Positions 8,137 to 15,781 of a stretch of 36,574 nt of DNA are shown piece by piece. Position numbers and translations under genes: made by a program. Source of the DNA: Symbiobacteriaceae bacterium. Its GTDB lineage: Bacteria > Bacillota > JAAYKD01 > WRDA01. How positions within the stretch are numbered: position 1 is the stretch's first letter; each line of letters starts with the position of its first letter. The DNA lies in contig WRDA01000001.1 in NCBI GenBank assembly GCA_009783675.1, positions 1 through 36,574 on the forward strand, given 5' to 3'. The notes beneath the pieces were generated by a model, which had not been told where the DNA came from, did not search any database, and saw nothing but the letters and a program-made list of their open reading frames with translations.

Positions 8137-9906
8137 TTGGCACCATCGCTATCGTTATATCTTAACCTTTTTAGGCGTTACCTTTTACATGACTGGTTAC
8201 GGTTAAGTCTCCTGGTCATTCTGACCATAGGAGGCTTGATTTTTCGCGTCTGGGCACCTCAGTGGTTGCGAGTGTATGTCGATGCTGCTGTACAGGCCGA
8301 AGGGACAGAGTTATTGCTGCGCGCAACTTTCTTTTTCACCTGCTGCAGCCTTATTCGCCATGCTTGCACCATAGCTTCGCGTATTATCAGCGAAAGCATA
8401 GGCCTAAGAGCTACGGACGCACTGCGCAGTGATGCAGTCGCTCATTGCCTTTCACTGGATCTCAGTTACCACAAGGAACGCACCGCAGGTGAAATGATCA
8501 GTCGCCTGGACCATGACCTTAACAGTATTTCCGATTTCTTTAGCAAGTTCTGGAGTGGCATCTTAGTCAGCGTGTTTGCTCTGCTTCTTGCTTTACTGGT
8601 CATCTGGCTCGAGCTTGCGTGTCTCGGTGTTGTTTTGGCGATCTCCACCTCTTTGTCACTCTACGGGTTACTGAAGCTAAAGGACTTTACGGTGCCTTAT
8701 TTAGTGTCGGAAATGCCGGCTATGGCAGATCATTATGGCACTTTGGAGGAACAGTTCACTGCTGCTGAAGCCTTGCAGGCAAACGGTGCTCTCGGTTACA
8801 CCCGCAGACGATTTAACGAGACCCTGGCAGTCTGGAGAACCACCCATCGTAATGCCTATCTGGCATATAATGCTATGTGGAGTGGTATGCAGATAGCGTT
8901 TTCCATTAACACGGTAATCGCCTTTGCTGTCTGTTACCTTTACTGGCGGCAAGGTGCAATTGAGATAGGTACTGCCTTTATGTTGGTCGCCTATAGTGAA
9001 CAGCTTCGGCAACCTCTGAGTGAGTTACGCCAGAGGTTCTCGGATCTGCAGAGAGCGGATGCGGCAATGATACGTCTGGGAGAGACCTTAGCAACAAAAT
9101 CATCTCTGGGTGACGAAGGTATTCTGGAATTAGGATCAACAGCTGTAGCTGTGACCTTCGACAGGGTTCAGTTTGCTTATTCAGATGAGCAGGCAGTACT
9201 AAACGAACTAAGCTTCCATCTTTCCGCTGGTAAGACTCTGGGGCTTCTGGGAAGAACCGGTAGTGGCAAATCCACCCTGGTAAGGCTACTCATGCGCTTT
9301 TATGAACCGCAGTCGGGTCGGGTTCTTTTAGGCGAGACTCCGCTGCATGATTATACTTTGCAAAGCCTGCGGCGAAGCATCGCATATGTCTCTCAGGAAG
9401 TACAGCTCTTTCGCACATCTCTCAGAGACAATCTGACTTTCTTCGACAAGAGCATCTCGGATGATGATCTGTTACACGCTTTGGAGATACTGGGTTTACA
9501 GGATTGGCTAACCGAACTTCCTCAAGGGCTGGATAGTGTTTTGGGCTCCGATTTTGGTCTCTCTGCGGGAGAGAGCCAACTGGTAGCCTTAACCAGAGCC
9601 TTTCTTAAGCAACCGGTGCTGGTTATCCTCGATGAAGCTTCTGCTCGCCTGGATCCCATCACCGAGCGACGTGTCTCTCTGGCGATGCAGTTACTGCTGC
9701 AGGGAAGAACGGGAATAATCATCGCTCATCGCCTCCACACTCTGGAGGGAGTCGACAAGATCCTGATCCTTGAGAGAGGAAGTATAGCGGAGTTTGGCGA
9801 TTACGAGACATTGAAGGATGACCCTTCGTCTCTGTTCGCTATGCTCCTGAAGGAAGCTGATGAAGGATTGTTGAGTGACATCTCTGACAGGGAGGTGACT
9901 GCATGA
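8137..9906 (+). CDS. Heterodimeric ABC exporter subunit (catalytic-site half), TMD-NBD fusion
   Basis: 589 residues: an N-terminal six-helix exporter domain (about 15-320) fused to a nucleotide-binding domain. Walker A GRTGSGKST is at 372-379 (Lys378) and Walker B ends VILDEAS with catalytic Glu500 present. The signature is degenerate, LSAGE (475-479) instead of LSGGQ. The TTG start at 8137 is supported by AAAGGATGA just upstream; the ATG at 8129 is in another frame. The gene overlaps its partner by ATGA, so a 1:1 heterodimer is expected. It pairs logically with the next subunit, which has the good signature but a replaced Glu. Exported substrate unknown: peptide, lipid or drug. Confidence 0.93.
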   Translation: MAPSLSLYLNLFRRYLLHDWLRLSLLVILTIGGLIFRVWAPQWLRVYVDAAVQAEGTELLLRATFFFTCCSLIRHACTIASRIISESIGLRATDALRSDAVAHCLSLDLSYHKERTAGEMISRLDHDLNSISDFFSKFWSGILVSVFALLLALLVIWLELACLGVVLAISTSLSLYGLLKLKDFTVPYLVSEMPAMADHYGTLEEQFTAAEALQANGALGYTRRRFNETLAVWRTTHRNAYLAYNAMWSGMQIAFSINTVIAFAVCYLYWRQGAIEIGTAFMLVAYSEQLRQPLSELRQRFSDLQRADAAMIRLGETLATKSSLGDEGILELGSTAVAVTFDRVQFAYSDEQAVLNELSFHLSAGKTLGLLGRTGSGKSTLVRLLMRFYEPQSGRVLLGETPLHDYTLQSLRRSIAYVSQEVQLFRTSLRDNLTFFDKSISDDDLLHALEILGLQDWLTELPQGLDSVLGSDFGLSAGESQLVALTRAFLKQPVLVILDEASARLDPITERRVSLAMQLLLQGRTGIIIAHRLHTLEGVDKILILERGSIAEFGDYETLKDDPSSLFAMLLKEADEGLLSDISDREVTA

Positions 9907-11666
9907 TCAAAACCAGTTCTCCACGAACTATCAGGCTGCTTGGTAGGCTCGTCCTCTATCGCCCCTGGTTATATCTGCTTAACACAATCGTCTGGATAGG
10001 TGTACACAATGTGGGTATCGTCGCCGAGTTGGCGGGAAGAGGATTTTACGATCTGCTGGAAGGTAAGCCTGCAGGATGGCCGATTCATACGGTCATAATT
10101 GTATCCTTAGCCATATATGTTTTACGCGTTATCTTTATGATGACAGGCAGTCTGGTGGATGCAGAGCATCGCTTCGTCGTGAGGAGTCTGTTGCAGAGGA
10201 ACCTGCTTAAACTAATCTATCGGCATCCTGCTGCCGAACTTCTCCCGGTGCAGGGTAGTGAAGCCATTACAATTGTCAGATCCGAAAATGATACTTTAGC
10301 TGATACCATCAGCTGGACTGTCGACCTTTTCGCCGAGGTAATCGCCCTGGTGATTGCTTTGGGCCTTTTGATGTCAATCGATTTACAGATGACCCTTATA
10401 CTGTATGCTTCCTTGCTCATCGTAGTCGGGGTTTCGACACGTCTGGAGAATGTGGTGCAGGAAGCCAGGGAAAGAGCCCAGGAGGCAGGTGCCAGGATAG
10501 GGGAGCAGATAGGAGAGATATTTGGCTCCATCCAAGCAGTTCAGATTGCCTGTGCGCAACCTTCAGTATTACAGCATCTGAACAGGCTGTATGTTACTCG
10601 CCGAAACTTCGTTTTTCGTGAGAGGATGTACAATCTGCTTTTCGACGGCATGTTCTACTTAAATTTTACCCTGCTGACCGCTATTATCCTCTGGCTTGCT
10701 TCCACCAGGCTTCTGGTCGGTGCCATGAGCGTTGGCGATCTTTCTCTGTTCATTAATTACCTGGATATGTTGACCGAAAGCGCGCTCTTCGTCGGTGTCA
10801 TTATCGTCAACTACGCCAAAAGCACGGTAGCTTTCAAGCGTTACGGTGAGGTTTCTGGGACTGAGGATTACAGTTTGCTGGTAAGAAACGATGCGGCAGA
10901 CAGAGATGAAAAGCAGGCTGACGATAGATCAGGCGCATTGGCATCTTTCGTTGGTACCAACCTTAGCCGCGCCTACCCTCAGACCGCAAAAGGCATTGCG
11001 CAGGCTGATATCGAAATCACCGCTGGTAGCTTTACGGTAATTACCGGCATAGTTGGTTCGGGAAAGACAACAGTTCTGCGTTGTTTACTGGGACTTCTGA
11101 CACTGGATGAAGGAGAGCTGAGCTGGAACGGTCAGGTCGTTAAAGATCCCAAATCCTTCTTTATACCGCCACGCTGTGCTTATGTACCACAGCAGCCCAT
11201 TCTGATCAGCGGCAGTATCAGGGATAATCTGGCGCTGGATCTGGAGTGTACGGACCAGGAGCTACTGGAGGCCTTGGCTACAGTAGATTTCCTTGCCGAC
11301 CTTGACACCATGCCCCAGGGCTTAGACACGCCAATAGGCAGCAAAGGAATGAAGCTTTCGGGAGGTCAGATGCAACGGGTAGCAACCGCGCGTGCTCTCT
11401 TACGCAAGGCGGATCTAATGGTTTTCGACGATCTTTCGTCGGCTCTTGACTTGCGAACTGAGCAGACTATTTGGCAAAACCTGAATAAAAGGGAGGCAAC
11501 CTTTCTGGTTGTCTCCCATAGACAGGCGGCTTTCCGCAGAGCTGACAAGATTATCGTCTTAAGTGATGGTCGGGTAGAAGCAACAGGAACCTGGCAGGAA
11601 TTGCTGGCGACTTCCCTGACTTTCAGAGGGTTATGGGATTTGGAGCAAACGGAGCAGGTAAGTTAG
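9903..11666 (+). CDS. Heterodimeric ABC exporter subunit (degenerate-site half), TMD-NBD fusion
   Basis: 587 residues with a six-helix membrane domain (about 20-310) and a C-terminal nucleotide-binding domain. Walker A is GIVGSGKTT (382-390, Lys388). The signature is a canonical LSGGQ (485-489). Walker B reads VFDDLSS: the catalytic Glu is replaced by Asp510. This is the mirror image of the preceding subunit (Glu present, LSAGE), as in known heterodimeric exporters with one consensus and one degenerate ATP site. Its start overlaps the first subunit by ATGA. The stop (TAG 11664-11666) directly abuts the stop of the convergent GH4 gene, leaving no room for a terminator. Confidence 0.93.
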   Translation: MIKTSSPRTIRLLGRLVLYRPWLYLLNTIVWIGVHNVGIVAELAGRGFYDLLEGKPAGWPIHTVIIVSLAIYVLRVIFMMTGSLVDAEHRFVVRSLLQRNLLKLIYRHPAAELLPVQGSEAITIVRSENDTLADTISWTVDLFAEVIALVIALGLLMSIDLQMTLILYASLLIVVGVSTRLENVVQEARERAQEAGARIGEQIGEIFGSIQAVQIACAQPSVLQHLNRLYVTRRNFVFRERMYNLLFDGMFYLNFTLLTAIILWLASTRLLVGAMSVGDLSLFINYLDMLTESALFVGVIIVNYAKSTVAFKRYGEVSGTEDYSLLVRNDAADRDEKQADDRSGALASFVGTNLSRAYPQTAKGIAQADIEITAGSFTVITGIVGSGKTTVLRCLLGLLTLDEGELSWNGQVVKDPKSFFIPPRCAYVPQQPILISGSIRDNLALDLECTDQELLEALATVDFLADLDTMPQGLDTPIGSKGMKLSGGQMQRVATARALLRKADLMVFDDLSSALDLRTEQTIWQNLNKREATFLVVSHRQAAFRRADKIIVLSDGRVEATGTWQELLATSLTFRGLWDLEQTEQVS

Positions 11667-12989
11667 TTATACATACTTTGGCAGCCAGCTACCATGCGCC
11701 TCGAAGAGGTCGTCACACATGCTGCGAATATCGTCTATGGAGAGTTCTGCCGCCGTGTGAGGATCCATTAACGCCGCTCTGTAGACATCCTCTTTGCGCC
11801 TGGTATGTGCGGCCTGGATGGTCAACAGATGGACGTTTATATTGGTTCGGTTCAGAGCAGCGCACTGTTCCGGCAGATCACCGACATAACAGGGATTTAC
11901 CCCATTGCGGTCGATCAGGCAGGGCACCTCGACACAGGAGTTGGCGGGTAAGTTGGGGATAAGCCCCGTATTAAGCACATTACCATGCACTCTGAATGCC
12001 TTATCTGTCTCTATGGCAGCGATAATAGAGGCCGCATATTCGGAGGTGCGGGTGTGAATGAGGTTTCCGTTTTCTACAATTTCGGCTCGCATCTTCTGCC
12101 AGCTTTCAATCTGTCGCACACAACGACGCAGATACTCGTCTATGGGGATGTTATAGCGAGATATTAGCTCAGGATAGTTGCGTTTGATGAACCAGGGAGT
12201 ATATTCAGCATTATGTTCACTGGATTCGGTAATATAATATCCGAACTGACGCATCAGTTCATAACGCACTTTATCTTTAGGGTTGCCAATATCACTTAAA
12301 CCGTCCAGAAAAGCGAAGGCGCGTTTTTTTATCTCCGGGTAGAGATCGTTACCGTCTTTATCACGTATTTCCAGCAGCCAGGCTTGATGGTTAATACCTG
12401 CGATATACCATTTAGCTCCCGGTAAGGTATCTTCCATGCCCAGGGGATTCAACAGTTCTCTGGCGCATCCCTGGACACTATGGCAGAGTCCAAGGGTCTT
12501 TACTCCCGTGTAGCGCAGCATGTAGCCTGTAAGAATAGACATGGGATTAGTGTAGTTAAGCAGCAGAGCATCGGGGCAAATATCCTCGATATCAGCAGCG
12601 AACTCCTCCATAACCGGTATGGTACGTAATCCGCGAAAAATGCCGCCAATGCCCAGAGTGTCGGCGATTGTTTGTTGCAACTGATATTTTTTGGGTATTG
12701 CGAAATCGGTAAGTGTGCAGGGGTCATAACCACCTATCTGGACAGCATTAACCAGATAATCTGATCCGACCAGGGCTTCGCGACGATTTAAACTGGCATT
12801 GATCTGCACATCTTTACCGAGGTTTTTAGCTATGGTTGTTAACATCAGGCGTGAATCTTCCAAACGGACAGGATCGATATCGTGGAGAGAAAACTCCAGT
12901 TCTTGGAGATCTTCGTGGAGCATAATATCTCCAAGAACAGACTTGGCGAAAACGGTACTTCCCGCACCTAAAAAACAGATCCGGGGCAT
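11667..12989 (-). CDS. GH4 family glycosidase, alpha-galactosidase-like
   Basis: A 440-residue NAD- and metal-dependent glycosidase of family GH4, which uses a redox elimination mechanism. The N-terminal Rossmann motif FLGAGSTVF is at 6-14. The metal/catalytic motif CHSV is at 169-172; in GH4 enzymes the CHS form is associated with alpha-galactosidases, whereas CNxP marks the 6-phospho-glycosidases. The YTNPM and GINHQAW segments are also in place. A strong AAGGAGTG lies upstream of the ATG at 12989. No sugar transporter or PTS gene adjoins it; it stands alone and convergent to the ABC pair. A perfect 15-bp palindrome next to its ribosome binding site (13005-13019) may be an operator. The substrate is inferred from the motif only. 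Confidence 0.9.
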   Translation of the reverse strand: MPRICFLGAGSTVFAKSVLGDIMLHEDLQELEFSLHDIDPVRLEDSRLMLTTIAKNLGKDVQINASLNRREALVGSDYLVNAVQIGGYDPCTLTDFAIPKKYQLQQTIADTLGIGGIFRGLRTIPVMEEFAADIEDICPDALLLNYTNPMSILTGYMLRYTGVKTLGLCHSVQGCARELLNPLGMEDTLPGAKWYIAGINHQAWLLEIRDKDGNDLYPEIKKRAFAFLDGLSDIGNPKDKVRYELMRQFGYYITESSEHNAEYTPWFIKRNYPELISRYNIPIDEYLRRCVRQIESWQKMRAEIVENGNLIHTRTSEYAASIIAAIETDKAFRVHGNVLNTGLIPNLPANSCVEVPCLIDRNGVNPCYVGDLPEQCAALNRTNINVHLLTIQAAHTRRKEDVYRAALMDPHTAAELSIDDIRSMCDDLFEAHGSWLPKYV

Positions 12990-13004
12990 AGATATTTCAC
13001 TCCT

Positions 13005-13019
13005 TAGTAATCATTACTA
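13005..13019. promoter_or_regulatory. Perfect palindrome upstream of the GH4 gene (putative operator)
   Basis: TAGTAAT-C-ATTACTA is a perfect 7-bp inverted repeat around one central base, placed directly against the AAGGAGTG ribosome binding site of the GH4 gene. The position suits a repressor site or a small hairpin blocking ribosome entry. I see no regulator gene beside it. The binding protein is unknown. Confidence 0.4.
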
Positions 13020-13041
13020 CACATATGACTTAGATATCCTC

Positions 13042-13069
13042 TTGCATTATGCGGGGGCTTGGATATAAT
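13042..13069 (+). promoter_or_regulatory. Sigma-A-type promoter for the YugP-like peptidase
   Basis: Perfect -10 TATAAT at 13064-13069 with a weak -35 TTGCAT at 13042-13047 and a 16-bp spacer. Transcription would start near 13076, leaving a 5' leader of about 23 bases before the ATG at 13099. Confidence 0.5.
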
Positions 13070-13098
13070 TGACTCAGTACTCAACAGGGGGTTAGCTC

Positions 13099-13794
13099 AT
13101 GATCTGGCCGGGGTTTTATTATGATTCTACTATGCTCCTCATGCTGCCTGCACTTATTTTTGCACTCTATGCACAATGGAGAGTCTCTGCTGCGATTACA
13201 CATAACAATGGGATCCAAAACTCCCGGGGTATCAGCGGCCTCGATGTGGCTCGAACACTACTCACGCGTAACGGATTAGCAGAGGTGCCGGTGATACTTA
13301 CTGAAAAAGGCGATCATTATGATCCGCTAAAGCGTACTGTATGCCTTTCCCGGGACGTCTATCAGGGATCGAGCCTGACTTCCCTCGGTGTAGCCGCACA
13401 CGAGGTTGGACATGCTCTGCAGCATCAGCAGTCATACCTGCCTCTGGCTTTGCGCAGCGGCTTCTTTCCCATCGCCAATTTTGCTTCTACCGCAGCCTGG
13501 CCGATTCTGTTGCTCGGGCTGATGTTAAGCATTCCCTTCCTGATGGATCTTGGGGTGATCATCTTCGCAGCTGCAGTATTCTTTCAAATTCTCAGCCTGC
13601 CGGTGGAGTACAATGCATCGCGTAGGGCCATGCAGTTACTGCATAGCAATGGAATGATAGTCAGCAGTGAAGAACATGCAGTGAAAGGTGTTCTGGATGC
13701 AGCAGCTCTAACCTATGTGGCCGCTGCTGCCACGGCTGTCCTCACACTGCTCCGCTACATGATGCTGTCTTCAAACTCCAAGCGCAGAAGATAG
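13099..13794 (+). CDS. YugP-like membrane zinc metallopeptidase
   Basis: A 231-residue integral membrane protein of the neutral zinc metallopeptidase family (PF04298, YugP of B. subtilis). It has an N-terminal helix (about 11-30), the zinc motif HEVGH at 101-105 inside GVAAHEVGHALQH, two helices (about 128-165), and LPVEYNASRRA after them, which supplies the probable third ligand Glu. A final hydrophobic stretch precedes a basic C-terminal tail (SNSKRRR). The start has a purine-rich CAGGGGGTT upstream and its own promoter at 13042-13069. It ends just before a strong bidirectional terminator, so it is a single-gene unit. The biological substrate of the family is not established. Confidence 0.93.
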   Translation: MIWPGFYYDSTMLLMLPALIFALYAQWRVSAAITHNNGIQNSRGISGLDVARTLLTRNGLAEVPVILTEKGDHYDPLKRTVCLSRDVYQGSSLTSLGVAAHEVGHALQHQQSYLPLALRSGFFPIANFASTAAWPILLLGLMLSIPFLMDLGVIIFAAAVFFQILSLPVEYNASRRAMQLLHSNGMIVSSEEHAVKGVLDAAALTYVAAAATAVLTLLRYMMLSSNSKRRR

Positions 13795-13824
13795 AGAGCA
13801 GAAACTTATCCTTGTCACAAATTC

Positions 13825-13867
13825 AAACAAACCCCTCAACTGATATCGGCAGTTAAGGGGTTTGTTT
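13825..13867. terminator. Bidirectional rho-independent terminator
   Basis: An 18-bp stem (13825-13842 with 13850-13867) with one internal mismatch and a 7-base loop. The core is CCCCT/AGGGG flanked by AAACAAA and TTTGTTT, so either strand ends in a T-rich run. It sits between the convergent YugP-like and solute-binding-protein genes and serves both. Confidence 0.9.
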
Positions 13868-13875
13868 AATCATTT

Positions 13876-15570
13876 CTACCTGATACTCACATTACTCAGG
13901 TTATTGATGTTACCATAGGGTGTGGCCTCGAAGCCGGAAAAGATATTCTGAGATACACTGATTGCTTCTGCATGATACAGGAAGAGGCAGGGCAGATCAT
14001 AGGCAAAGATCTCCAGGACTTCACGGTAGATATCCTTTGATTTCTCAGCTTCGAAGGTTACTACGCCAAGCTCCAGAAGCGCGTCGAGATCGGGATTCAT
14101 GTAGCGATAATCATTCAGACCTCCGCCGGAGTGCATATAGCGGGTGATATCAGGATCGGCATTAATTCCCATCGCCCCTATCATTGAAGCATAGGTTTCT
14201 TCCTCTGCTTCGCCGAAAATAACTGCATCCATGATATCGTAGATTAAGCCAAGAGCCATGGATGTTAGTTTCAGCTCTACTCCAACCTCCTTAAAGCGCT
14301 GCTGCAGGATCTGAGCGATCTCGGTATTTACTGTGCCTTCAGTTCCGACCAGGGTTTCAAAAGAGCAACGTATACCTTTCGGACTAATATAGATACCATC
14401 GCTTCCCTTGGTATAGCCAGCTTGTTCCAGCAGTTCTACGGCTTTCTGAGGATTGAACGGAAAAGGCTCGCCAATGTCGATATAAGCTACATGAGCTGGA
14501 GAGTATGGCGTTATACATTTGACTGCATGCCCGAAAAGTACGTTATTTATAATTTCGTCTTTATCGGTGGCCATGGTCAAAGCCTGCCTCAGGACAGGAT
14601 CTTTAAACAGTTCGATTTGAGTGTTCCAAGTGAGATAGGTAAAACCTATTCCTGGATAAACATAACCTTCGTATTTCCCTTTATCTGCCAGGATGCGATC
14701 GACATCGATGGGAGGGATACCCATGATATAGTCTATTTCTCCAGCTTCGAAAGCTGCCAGACGAACAGCATTATCAGGGATGGGTCTAACTTCAACGAAC
14801 TTAATATCTGGCACTTTACCCCAGTAGCTTTCATTGGCAGCCAGGTAGACGGCTACATCCGGTTTCCAATCTACCATTTTGTAAGGACCAGTACCAACGG
14901 CGACAGGATTATAGTTGGCATACCCATTTTGGTCAAAGCCATTGCTTTGTACATACTCTTTGCAAAGAATTCCCATGGTGAAACGGTACAGAGCAGGACC
15001 GAAGGGTTGCTTTAAGTTAAAGATGACAGTCAGATCATCAGGGGTTTCGATATAATCGATGAATCCGTATTCTACACGTTGATTTGACTTCTGGTCGGGA
15101 TCAAGAAGGGATTCGTATGTAAACTTAACATCAGCCGAGGTGAAGGGAGATCCGTCATGGAAGGTTACGCCCTCTCGCAGTTTGAAAGTCCAGACCAAAC
15201 CATCATCACTGAGCGTATAGTCCGTTGCCAGGCAGGGGACCAGGTTATAACTTCCTTCGTAGCGGACTAAACCTTCACTCAGGTAATAGATGACCAGGCC
15301 AGAACGGGAATCTGTGGTTCTGAATGGCACTAAGTACTGGATATCTGTGGTCTGACCCAGGATGAAAGTATTTCCCCCGGAGACAATAGATTTCCCATCT
15401 GAGACAGCTGGCGGTGCTTCTGTAGCTGCTGAGGGTGTAGAGGTGGTGTTAGCAGGGTTTGTGACGGCATTGCTTTGGGTGGTATTGCATGCCGACATGA
15501 TTAGCAGGAAGCCGAGGAGCAAAACAGTAATCTTTTCCGGGTTACCCTTCGTAATTAAACGGAGGTTCAT
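13876..15570 (-). CDS. Peptide/nickel-type ABC solute-binding lipoprotein (SBP family 5)
   Basis: A 564-residue extracellular lipoprotein. It has a charged N-terminus, a hydrophobic stretch (14-26) and a lipobox ending LIMSAC with Cys28 as the lipidation site. A Thr/Ser/Ala-rich linker (about 29-60) follows. The mature domain has classic family-5 features: YYLSEGLVRYEG, WTFKLREGVTFHDGSPFTSADV, and the C-lobe segment on oligopeptide capture. These proteins deliver oligopeptides or nickel to a DppBCDF-type permease. No permease or ATPase gene lies next to it, so its transporter is elsewhere or it works as an orphan receptor. The ribosome binding site is AGAGGTG. A possible minus-strand promoter is ATGCAA (15679-15684) and AATATA (15656-15661), 17 bp apart, read on the opposite strand. 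Confidence 0.93.
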   Translation of the reverse strand: MNLRLITKGNPEKITVLLLGFLLIMSACNTTQSNAVTNPANTTSTPSAATEAPPAVSDGKSIVSGGNTFILGQTTDIQYLVPFRTTDSRSGLVIYYLSEGLVRYEGSYNLVPCLATDYTLSDDGLVWTFKLREGVTFHDGSPFTSADVKFTYESLLDPDQKSNQRVEYGFIDYIETPDDLTVIFNLKQPFGPALYRFTMGILCKEYVQSNGFDQNGYANYNPVAVGTGPYKMVDWKPDVAVYLAANESYWGKVPDIKFVEVRPIPDNAVRLAAFEAGEIDYIMGIPPIDVDRILADKGKYEGYVYPGIGFTYLTWNTQIELFKDPVLRQALTMATDKDEIINNVLFGHAVKCITPYSPAHVAYIDIGEPFPFNPQKAVELLEQAGYTKGSDGIYISPKGIRCSFETLVGTEGTVNTEIAQILQQRFKEVGVELKLTSMALGLIYDIMDAVIFGEAEEETYASMIGAMGINADPDITRYMHSGGGLNDYRYMNPDLDALLELGVVTFEAEKSKDIYREVLEIFAYDLPCLFLYHAEAISVSQNIFSGFEATPYGNINNLSNVSIR

Positions 15571-15711
15571 CAGGTGAACACCTCTTTCGATTAGTTTACA
15601 TATACTTTCCTGTTCGACAAGGGTACAGGCATATCTCTTCCCGAGAGATGCAAGTAATATACAGGATTATGAATAATAATGCAATAGGTTTTATAAAACT
15701 TTTCCGCTTGC

Positions 15712-15739
15712 TTGACAAACTCGTTCATTCTGGTATGCT
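15712..15739 (+). promoter_or_regulatory. Promoter for the tandem-PEBP protein gene
   Basis: Perfect -35 TTGACA at 15712-15717, a 16-bp spacer, and an extended -10 TGGTATGCT with TATGCT at 15734-15739. Transcription should begin near 15746. This rules out the ATG at 15740 as the start and supports the ATG at 15782. Confidence 0.65.
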
Positions 15740-15781
15740 ATGTTCGTATCCATTCCCAATCTTGAAAGGGTGTGCCATGAG

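Noticed and set aside
14422..15015. 197-codon plus-strand open frame inside the solute-binding protein gene
   Set aside because: It is antisense to a complete lipoprotein with clear domain motifs, and lacks a ribosome binding site and any recognisable motif.
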